Below are positions 7,538-14,693 of a stretch of DNA of 14,693 nt, piece after piece. This DNA comes from Entamoeba invadens IP1. Its lineage: Eukaryota > Evosea > Mastigamoebida > Endamoebidae. The position numbers and the translations under genes were made by a program. Position 1 is the first letter of the stretch; every line of letters begins with the position of its first letter. The notes below the pieces were generated by a model. That model was not told where the DNA came from. It worked only from the letters and a program-made list of their open reading frames with translations, and did not search any database. The stretch is from NCBI RefSeq assembly GCF_000330505.1, contig NW_004440240.1, positions 40,443 to 55,135 of the forward strand, in the 5' to 3' direction.

Positions 7538-8376
7538 ATTAATCTTAGGTAATTTTGTTTTAGATTAAATATTTTTTTGTTAAAAAACATGGTATAACAA
7601 TTACAATTTAACAATATCGAAATAAAAATAGATTAAGATGTTTTCCTTTAACATTTGGTTTAAAATAGTTTAACATAAAACAAGTACTATCGATTTTTTG
7701 GAAACAGTTTATATAAATAAGCAAAAACGTATTTTTAGTAAAAGATTGAAAAAAAAGAAAAAAGAAAAAACTAATGCGGGTTTCCTCAATTCATTTGTGC
7801 CAGATTTAAGCGTTCAAACAATATATTACGAACATTCAAACGTTTAAAATAATCATAATTGATGAATATTTTTTATTTTTAACTTATTTAGCATAAAAAT
7901 AATAAACTTGTTGTTTAGTGTTTATTATGAACACCATTAATAATCACTGTTTTGTTACAACATCAATAATTGTTAAATAAAAGCGATTATTTATATATTT
8001 TCATAATTAACATTCTACCATTTATTTAATTAAAATTGATATGGATTATGTGTTTTTAGTTTAGAATTATTAAACTAAAAACTGTTTATAAAAATTCAAA
8101 TTAATTATAATTGTCTTGCATTATGCAAAGTGTCCATTCCATAATTTTGGTTTTAATTAAAGGAAAATGCATATTCAAAAACAAAAATACTAATTGTACA
8201 TCAAAATGATTAACCAGTTGTGCGACAAATAGACAAGTTTGACAATAAAAATAACGAAAAATAGAAGCCTTTTTCTGTAATAGTATATATAAAGTTATTT
8301 ATATTTTTAAATTACACTATATTATAGTTAAACATTATTATTATGTTTTGTCACAACAAATAGACCAAAAACTTAT
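7538..8376. other. AT-rich DNA downstream of the Tc1 relic
   Basis: Should contain the right end of the Tc1 element, but no convincing terminal repeat was found. A purine tract (GAAAAAAAAGAAAAAAG-like, about 7746-7770) is followed by a slightly GC-richer patch with two TTCAAAC copies (about 7814 and 7835). No gene is seen. Confidence 0.5.
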
Positions 8377-9443
8377 TTAGTCTGAAGTTTCGCAACGTGT
8401 AGTCTGACCATAACGATCAGAAAGCGGATAGCATCGAAGAGCATCTTTACCTTTAACCTTTTTGTGTTCATTAACAAATTTCAATTGAGTCAATTCATTG
8501 AAATTAGTGATATTGACATTCTTAAAAACAAACAAATCTTCAAGAGAAGTTGGAAGTGTTACATTCATAGGTTCATTAGAATCAATTCTAAAAGTAGTCA
8601 AATATTTCATTTCACTTACATCAAGTGATACGTCTTTTTCATAAATGTCCAATCTTAACTTAGACATGGCATAATATTTAGTGAGTAATTCTCCTTTGTT
8701 GTAAATTGATTCGCATATTTCCATTGGAGTAACATTTTTAGGTAACACCAAAGGATAACCCACTGAATTAGAAGCATAGTAAGTATAAAAAACGTGATCA
8801 TTTTGAATTTGTTTTCTGATGTTCTCAAAATACTCGTAACGTTCGGTGTCTCCTTTATATACACGAATTATTATGTTAACATTGACCTTTCCATTCTGTA
8901 GAATTTTTTGGACACTGTCCTCGAGACTTGCGAACAAAAAGTCATTGTAATTCTCTGTTACATCTATTTCACAAAATTTCAAATTGGGGAAATGAGCGAT
9001 ATTATTGCCCAAGTTTGAGTAATCATCATTAGTACTCATATATGCTCGGACTGTGTGAGTATTTGGTTCTTCGGCTAGTTCATCATAAACTCGGTAAACG
9101 CTGTCCATGACCATTTCAAAGTAAGGGGTTTCTTCACACTCTGTGTACTCATACATGTTATCTTTGTAAATAACTCTGACATTTGGAACGTTTGATATAA
9201 CGCCATCTTTAAGGTTCTTGACACTATTGAAATCAATAAGAAGTGTTTTTAAGTTTGGCATACACTTGATAATGTGTTTAACTTGATTTTCAACGTGACC
9301 CACTGCCTTGATATTCCATGATTTATTTTGAGTGTTTCAAGGGCACTACGAGCTGCTTTACTGATAAAGCAAAACTTGTATACTTCTTCTTGAGTAATAT
9401 TCGCAGCTAGATTCTCTAAACAGACCGAGTCAAGTTTAACCAT
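8377..9443 (-). pseudogene. Entamoeba-type leucine-rich-repeat protein gene with a single-base frameshift
   Basis: The N-terminal part (MVKLDSVCLENLAANITQ, then VYKFCFISKAARSALETLKIN) is the usual cap of the large Entamoeba LRR (BspA-like) family. The rest follows in another frame: WNIKAVGHVENQVKHIIK, then LRR-like stretches such as MPNLKTLLIDF, FPNLKFCEIDV, MKYLTTFRIDS and LPTSLEDLFVF. The break is at 9319-9320, where the strand reads AAT-CA-TGG. One more base would give LKIN-P-WNIK, and INP is the family's conserved junction, so a 1-base deletion in CCA is the simplest explanation. Unrepaired, the first frame ends at 9249. About 355 residues would be encoded overall. An upstream ATG at 9455 also exists; spacing to the TATA-like motif favours 9443. 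A sequencing error would equally make this an intact gene. Confidence 0.8.
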
Positions 9444-9465
9444 GATTTTAACCATTATTTGTGAA

Positions 9466-9474
9466 CTTAAATAG
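9466..9474 (-). promoter_or_regulatory. TATA-like core element of the LRR gene
   Basis: CTATTTAAG on the minus strand matches the Entamoeba core element GTATTTAAG at 8 of 9 bases. It lies 23-31 bases before the ATG at 9443 but only 11-19 before the ATG at 9455. Comparison with the other genes here suggests the inner ATG is the start. Confidence 0.55.
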
Positions 9475-10449
9475 GAAAAACACGTCACTATTAATTACAC
9501 ACATTACAAAAATAAAATTTACATATATTTATTTAAATAATCAATACACAATTTATTTTTGTAATTAATAATTTTAGAATTTGTTAAACATAAATTTATT
9601 TTTATGTACTTTTTGTGTAATTTTAAGTGAACTGTCAATAATTACACACAATTCATTTATTTGTTTGAACGAATTTAAGTTATAATTGTTTATTGTTTAT
9701 TTACAAAACAAATATATCAAGAGATAATAATAACATTCAATGTTATTTAAAAGTATATCATATTAAGATAATCAATATAATGATCAATATTATTTTCGAA
9801 AATTAAATACAATAATAATTTGTTATATATTACACTCATAAAATATAGACTTATATTGAATTAAATTAATTGTATTATCTTTGTTAAATTCAAATTTTTG
9901 ATTAAATTAAATTATATAAAAATACTAAAATCCACACTTAAATAACATCAAAAGTATTGTTAACATTTTCAAAGTCGGAATAAATAAACTTGAAGTAGTA
10001 GAAGTAATAGTCGTTATCCAACAGTTTCAAATAACAACAATACCTAACAACAAATCTATAAAATTTACATTGTGTGTTGTTGTTAATGTGTTTTTGAGTT
10101 AAATTAATGTTATACCAACATACAACATTTAGAAAAAACTACAATAAATTAACTTGTTTAATAGTTCGTGATTTTTAGAATCACATTTCGATGTCTACAA
10201 ATAAAAATGATTATCACTTTAAAGTATTATTATTTCAGAGAGTTTGGTACATTTGTTCACAAAGCTTTAACTAATTTTTGTAACAATAAAAAATTCACAA
10301 TTTTTAAAGTTGTAACATTCACAAAATTTGTTTTCTTTCATCAACTGTTCTATAATTGTTGTTATTATAATTAACTTTTTAATTATATATTCAAAAAAGT
10401 TTGTATTAGATGTTTATATAGTTTCAATTGACATTAAATTAAAAATAAA
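9475..10449. other. Intergenic DNA with one coding-like island
   Basis: Mostly A/T runs, with two ATTACACACA copies at about 9494 and 9643. Between about 9940 and 10105 the base composition rises and both strands stay open for 50-70 codons without a start ATG. The plus strand includes VNIFKVGINKLEVVEV and ends FLS at the TAA near 10101. The minus strand includes KLLDNDYYFYYFKFIPTLKM and ends KCGF. It may be a relic of a gene. I recognise no family. Confidence 0.45.
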
Positions 10450-11040
10450 TTAAAGTAAAGAGCATCTGTTTTGAGTTGGTTTCTTCGAGTGAGCATCATT
10501 TTTGGGGGAGATGACAGCTCTAACTGCTTCATCAAAAACCAGTCTTAAATTCTTTTGTGTGAGAGCAGAGCATTCGATGTACTTCACTGCATTGATGTCT
10601 TTGGCTTTTGCTTCACCCTGTTCAGTGGTGATCGGGGATATCTTCTTTTCTTCGAGTCGCTTTAATTGATCTTTGTCTTCTCTCATGTCCAACTTTGTCC
10701 CAACAAGGAGGCAAGGAGTCTTGGGGCAATGATGAACAACTTCGGGTTGCCATTTTGATGAAACGTTGTCGAATGAAGGCGGCAAGACAACACTAAAACA
10801 GATCAAAAAGACATCTGTTTGTGGGTATGACAATGGGCGCAATCTGTCGTAATCCTCTTGCCCTGCAGTGTCCCAGAGTCCAAGATTGATTGGTTTTGAG
10901 TCAACCATCACTGTTGCACTGTAATTGTCAAAAACTGTTGGTATGTATTCATTTGGAAACGCGTTGGTGGTGTAACTGATAAGAAGACATGTTTTCCCAA
11001 CAGCTCCATCGCCAACTATGACACATTTAACTGCTTGCAT
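10450..11040 (-). CDS. Rac-type Rho family small GTPase
   Basis: The 196-residue product is a GTP/GDP switch at the membrane that controls actin, as in amoeboid movement and phagocytosis. Every G box is present at Rac numbering: P-loop GDGAVGKT (10-17), switch [11 protein letters not shown] with Thr35, DTAGQED (57-63) with Gln61, TKLD (115-118) and SAL (158-160). The Rho-specific insert helix ([15 protein letters not shown], about 122-136) separates it from Ras and Rab. The C-terminus is CSLL, a CAAX box ending in Leu, which predicts geranylgeranylation of Cys193; a modest basic stretch (KKPTQNR) precedes it. The N-terminal half is nearly identical to animal Rac. Entamoeba has many Rac paralogues, so the exact member is not assigned. 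There is no intron. A good TATA-like motif lies upstream. The gene is intact. Confidence 0.97.
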   Translation of the reverse strand: MQAVKCVIVGDGAVGKTCLLISYTTNAFPNEYIPTVFDNYSATVMVDSKPINLGLWDTAGQEDYDRLRPLSYPQTDVFLICFSVVLPPSFDNVSSKWQPEVVHHCPKTPCLLVGTKLDMREDKDQLKRLEEKKISPITTEQGEAKAKDINAVKYIECSALTQKNLRLVFDEAVRAVISPKNDAHSKKPTQNRCSLL

Positions 11041-11066
11041 TTTATGTTTGGTGTGTTTTGGTGTCG

Positions 11067-11075
11067 CTTAAATAC
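11067..11075 (-). promoter_or_regulatory. TATA-like core element of the Rac gene
   Basis: GTATTTAAG on the minus strand is an exact match to the Entamoeba core element GTATTTAA(A)G/C type. It lies 27-35 bases upstream of the ATG at 11040 and implies a very short leader, as is usual in Entamoeba. Confidence 0.65.
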
Positions 11076-11845
11076 TCTTACCTTAATAACAATTTCTATA
11101 ATTTATTATAAATAAACTATAATAAGTAAATATAATAAATCTATTTTTGCAAACGGGAAGACTGACTCAAAAACTAAATATACAATATGTTAAATAATAT
11201 ATTACAACCTTTTGATTAACTAACAGTTTTTTTATGATTTTACATGTAATATATCCCACATATTACCGTTTGTAATTTTATACAATTTGGAACAAATATT
11301 AAACTATCAATAGTTGTATAGTTTAAAATAAAGACTGTTGTTAAGTTTGAACAAAAAACAGATTACTTTCGTTTTACTGGTTTTATTTTTATTAATAAAT
11401 AAGAATCGACTATTCGAATTTGTAAAGAATATTCAAAACGATGAAAAAGAAAAACTTTTCTATATCACCAATATTTCTTTTCTATTTAACTTTGTGTTTT
11501 TATAAAAATTTAATTGAGTTGTAAATTTGATATTTCAAAACGTGTTGAATAAATGACCATCTGCATGATTAATTATAAGTTATGTTTACGTACATGATTT
11601 TTTAATTCAACATTCAAATAAAAAATTTTAATATGTTCACAACAAAAGGTAAATACTGAAAAACAATAAGATGAACCACTACAATTTATATATTATTGTT
11701 TTGATATTTTTAATAACAATTGATATTTTGGATTAAATTTGGCACATAGTTGTAAACATTATACTTAATACAGTGTTTGCATAAACTCCTTTACAGTTTA
11801 AAAAGCGTTCAAAAATATATATTAATTAGGACAACATGGACTAAA
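11076..11845. other. AT-rich intergenic DNA
   Basis: A/T runs with short mixed patches. No frame of protein-like composition and no RNA gene were recognised. Confidence 0.55.
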
Positions 11846-11953
11846 TGTGTTGATTTAAATTGTAGAGTTTGCACTTCAACAACAACTTCACGTTGAATTG
11901 CTCATAAAAAAGGATATTACATAGACGGTAAGACATGTAGTGCTTATAAATAA
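11846..11953 (+). pseudogene. Relic of a cysteine-rich repeat (CxxC/furin-like) surface protein
   Basis: The plus strand reads KCVDLNCRVCTSTTTSR from 11843, a TGA at 11894, and in the same frame IAHKKGYYIDGKTCSAYK to a TAA at 11951. The spacing C-x4-C-x2-C followed by GYY(I/L)DGxTCSA is the signature of the Cys-rich repeats of Entamoeba surface proteins and transmembrane kinases, which run C..C.....C..C..GYYLDG..C..C. Two expected cysteines around the TGA and the last one are gone, as in a decayed copy. No start, signal or flanking repeats survive. A short open frame at 11987-12058 (MRNCIKEFYDDINGFHYEFS) may be a further scrap. The assignment rests on one repeat unit. Confidence 0.45.
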
Positions 11954-13358
11954 GATTAATTAACAACAAAAAAATAAGTGTGATAAATGAGAAACTGTAT
12001 AAAAGAATTCTATGATGACATTAATGGCTTTCACTATGAATTTTCAAATTATAAATAACAATCATCAAATTTAATTAAAGTGGATTTTTAAATTTTAATT
12101 TATATATTTTAATAACAAATACATATTTTAAAGTGTTATGTAAAGTATTTTGCGAACAATATATTTTACTAAATAATTCTGAACTATCTTTAATATAACA
12201 AATGTGTTGTTAATCAAAAACATCATTAATGATCATAATTTAAATTTCATATTTATTCTATTAATAAATACGTTAAAAATTTATTTTACTTGATTATATA
12301 AAAATGAATATAATAAATATAATAATAAAATGTATGCTACTGTTTACCACAAAGGCTATTAATTTTCTGTAAATAATTTTTTCAGTTTAAAATGGTAATT
12401 TGTATTTTCTGTGTATTATGATTTTATTATTTACAAGTATTTGAACGTTAAAAACGGTTAAATGAAAATTGCAGTTTTTTATCCTTTCTATTTTTTGACA
12501 ATTAGAGTTGTGGTTAATAATAATTACAATAATTTTTGACCTGTATATTAAAATTGACAAATAATTTATTATGATATACAGTCAATAATAATACTTCAAT
12601 TTTCTAATTTTTCATAAAAATACTTTTGTTTTTTACTTTAAGTTATAAAAATAAAACAAGTCATTCATTTTATTATATTAAAAAATGATTTAAAACACAA
12701 AAATGTTTCGTATGAAAATCTTGTCAACCAATTTGAACATTTGTAAATTAGAAAATCGACAGTACATTGTTTGACAGCTTTATTGCCTTTTGGTAAAAAA
12801 TAAAAGACTGTGTTTTGGAATACAAAAGAACTAGAATTGGCATATTATTCTTTGTAATATGGGTTGACAAAAATGGTGTTTTTGGAAAATTTTAGGTTGA
12901 TAAATTAACAGTATGTAATTCTTATACTTTTGGTTACACTTCCTTCATATTTTCTATAATTAAAAACAGAGTCTTAAATTTTTAAAATTGTATTTATCGA
13001 CAAAAAACTTCCTGTGATGCATTTTTACTTCATAACAACAACAATGGTATGTTTATATATATAAGTATCACGATATTTGAGTTCATAGAATAATGGATCT
13101 GACTTCACAATATTAAAAGTGCAAAAATAATTTATTGTTTATTTATATACCAAATATAAAATGGGTTGTCAGATAAAGGGCGATTTGTTGTCAATAGTAT
13201 TGTAGTGTTAAAGTAATAAATTTTTATATTATTTTTTTATTGTCTGTTTTTGAACAAAATTAATGTTGTTATTCTATTTTTGATTTTTTATTATTATAAA
13301 TACACCAGTTTAATTATAATATTGTTAATTTTAAATGTTATGAACATTAAGTTATTTA
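11954..13358. other. AT-rich intergenic DNA, largely featureless
   Basis: Long A/T runs. A GC-richer patch at about 12700-12890 has a start-less minus-strand open frame of about 52 codons, reading NFPKTPFLSTHITKN and onward to SNNVLSIF. The plus strand there also reads VSYENLVNQFEHL. Another scrap at 13157-13206 reads MGCQIKGDLLSIVL. None is long or distinctive enough to call a gene. Confidence 0.5.
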
Positions 13359-14057
13359 TTAGAACAAAAAGACGCCAAAAACTAGCGACGAAAGTGGTAT
13401 TAGTACATTGTCATACTCAGGGATTGAGTAAAACTCAACCACCATCCCAACCAATGCTAAAAGTGTTGTGTAGAAGAAAAAGAATTTGTGGAATATAATA
13501 TAACACATAACAAGTGCTCCAATACCACCAAATATAAATACAGCAAGAGAACCTTCAAGTGTTTTAATTCTTCCCCAAGGGGTTGTTAACTTGACTTTAC
13601 CAATTGACTTGCCAATTACTTCCGCCATCCCATCACCACATAAAAGAAGACTTATTCCAATGATAGCTGGTGGGTAAGTTCTCCAAAATATAAGTGCAAT
13701 TACTGAGATGGTGACACAGTAATTCAGTGGACCATACAAAAATTCTTTGTGGTCGTTTTGTCTACATAACACAACTTTGAGCACTTTATACAAACTGCCG
13801 TTGCAATACCCTTCACCCATCACAAAGAAAATAAAAGAGTAAATCAGACAATTAAAAGTCCCAAGAAAGCGACTTGTTAGATCATCCGGATACAATGGCC
13901 AAAATATCATTTGACTCAATCCAAAAGTAATATGGAACATCTTTCGAGAGTTGTGGCTTGCAATCAAATTAAACTTCCGTAGTGTGTAACTGAAAAGAAT
14001 GAAAGTGTTTGACACAACAAATGAAATGACAAACAACAACAAACTGACAAGAACCAT
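13359..14057 (-). CDS. Dolichol/phytol kinase family integral membrane protein
   Basis: The 232-residue polytopic protein is probably a CTP-dependent polyprenol kinase of the SEC59/VTE5 type. In an amoeba this would most likely phosphorylate dolichol at the ER to feed N-glycosylation and GPI-anchor synthesis. Visible motifs are RKMFH (38-42), the CTP-site-like GDGMAEVIGKSIGK (141-154), KTLEGS (165-170) and E..SIPEYDNVLIPL (208-221), the conserved E...DN...P ending of the family. There are about six to seven hydrophobic segments, starting with residues 1-25. At about 230 residues it matches the phytol/farnesol-kinase-sized members and is shorter than yeast or animal dolichol kinase. The substrate (dolichol or another isoprenoid alcohol) cannot be told from sequence. 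The start is the ATG at 14057. A TATA-like motif lies just upstream. The gene is intact, with no intron. Confidence 0.85.
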   Translation of the reverse strand: MVLVSLLLFVISFVVSNTFILFSYTLRKFNLIASHNSRKMFHITFGLSQMIFWPLYPDDLTSRFLGTFNCLIYSFIFFVMGEGYCNGSLYKVLKVVLCRQNDHKEFLYGPLNYCVTISVIALIFWRTYPPAIIGISLLLCGDGMAEVIGKSIGKVKLTTPWGRIKTLEGSLAVFIFGGIGALVMCYIIFHKFFFFYTTLLALVGMVVEFYSIPEYDNVLIPLSSLVFGVFLF

Positions 14058-14078
14058 CACAATAGGTAGTATTTCAGA

Positions 14079-14088
14079 GTTTAAATAT
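14079..14088 (-). promoter_or_regulatory. TATA-like core element of the polyprenol-kinase gene
   Basis: ATATTTAAAC on the minus strand resembles GTATTTAAA(G/C) and sits 22-31 bases before the ATG at 14057, the same spacing as for the Rac gene. Confidence 0.55.
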
Positions 14089-14693
14089 TCACTTGGTTTC
14101 CCACATAATTTCGTTAAATGTTGTTTTGTGAATTTTCATTGATATGAATGGTTAATTATTGGGAAAACATTTTCTTTATTTCAAAAACAATAGATAAATT
14201 TTTCATACACTTTACATTTGAAAACGAAAGGAAACAATTACAACAATGTTGTTTTACATAAATAATATGATTTGGTAATATTAAAAATATATCATATTGT
14301 TAAACATAAAATCATTTCAATAGGTATGAATTACAATATAAATAAATCAAAAGTATTATAATTAACATATTTTGAAATTGGTATTACAAATAATTACATC
14401 ATAATTTTCAACAAATTTGTTATTATTTTGGTAAAGAAATAATAAAAAATTAATGTAATTATTTTTACAGTTAACAAAATAGTGTTTTATAACACTTTGG
14501 AATTTTCATTTTTCCAATTAACTATTTTTTGTTTAAAGATTAGCCTAATTGTTAAATTCTTCATAACTTTATAATTTTGTTTCTGATTTGTACCATTTTT
14601 AAAATATAAAGCAATTTGTAATTATTGATGTAAAAAATAGTAGAGTAAACGAAAATTCTTTTTTTGCAATTTGAAGAAAGTTGCACAATTATT
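14089..14693. other. AT-rich intergenic DNA
   Basis: No gene, RNA or repeat was recognised up to the end of the window. Confidence 0.6.

Noticed and set aside
6377..7679. 12-bp inverted match TTTATGTTAAAC (6377-6388 and 7668-7679) as TIR of the Tc1 element
   Set aside because: It does not extend on either side, and a 12-base match within a few hundred bases of such AT-rich DNA is expected by chance about as often as not. No TA-flanked end is clear.
10168..10374. 68-codon plus-strand open frame
   Set aside because: F- and I-rich translation of A/T runs, no motif, lies in the 3' flank of the Rac gene.
3381..12882. 17/18 inverted match AAAACCCCATTTTTGTCA (3381-3398 versus 12865-12882)
   Set aside because: Low-complexity A and T runs make such matches likely by chance across 14.7 kb, and the flanks do not continue.
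13250..13498. 82-codon plus-strand open frame
   Set aside because: It starts in low-complexity DNA and overlaps the C-terminal end of the polyprenol-kinase-like gene on the other strand; not coding-like.

Overview
The window looks like nuclear DNA of an Entamoeba species. The intergenic DNA is extremely AT-rich. Genes are compact and apparently intron-less, and copies of the Entamoeba-type TATA motif (GTATTTAAG and close variants) sit about 22-35 bases upstream of several start codons. It also carries an Entamoeba-style leucine-rich-repeat gene, a Rac GTPase, and a dense load of class II DNA transposons. Four DNA-transposon superfamilies are recognisable or suspected (pogo, Tc1/mariner, hAT, possibly piggyBac). 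That mixture is known mainly from E. invadens and E. moshkovskii, so E. invadens or a close relative is the best guess; this is inference.

Left part (1-3229): a frame-broken coding relic, possibly a piggyBac transposase (361-735), then about 1 kb of empty AT-rich DNA. An intact gene for a secreted or surface, heavily N-glycosylatable right-handed beta-helix protein follows (1751-3229).

Transposon cluster (3468-7537): a 2.15 kb pogo/Tigger-like element (3645-5797) has 26-bp terminal inverted repeats, TA target duplications and a transposase with its DDD residues in place. It sits inside a small minus-strand reading frame of unknown function, whose halves flank it (5922-5798 and 3642-3468). 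Removing the element with one TA rejoins the two halves in frame. A 145-bp hAT MITE (5265-5409) with an 8-bp target duplication is nested inside the pogo element just upstream of the transposase. It separates the transposase ORF from the only upstream in-frame ATG. A decayed Tc1-family (DD34E) transposase follows (6446-7537), its catalytic core split over two frames.

Right part: a leucine-rich-repeat gene broken by one apparent 1-base deletion (8377-9443); an intact Rac-type Rho GTPase (10450-11040); over 2 kb of AT-rich DNA holding a small relic of a cysteine-rich repeat protein (about 11846-11953); and an intact multi-pass membrane protein of the dolichol/phytol kinase family (13359-14057).

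The intact cellular genes (beta-helix protein, Rac, polyprenol-kinase-like protein) are unrelated in function and are not an operon. The main biology here is layered transposition and gene decay, not a multi-gene system. I saw no rRNA, tRNA or CRISPR.
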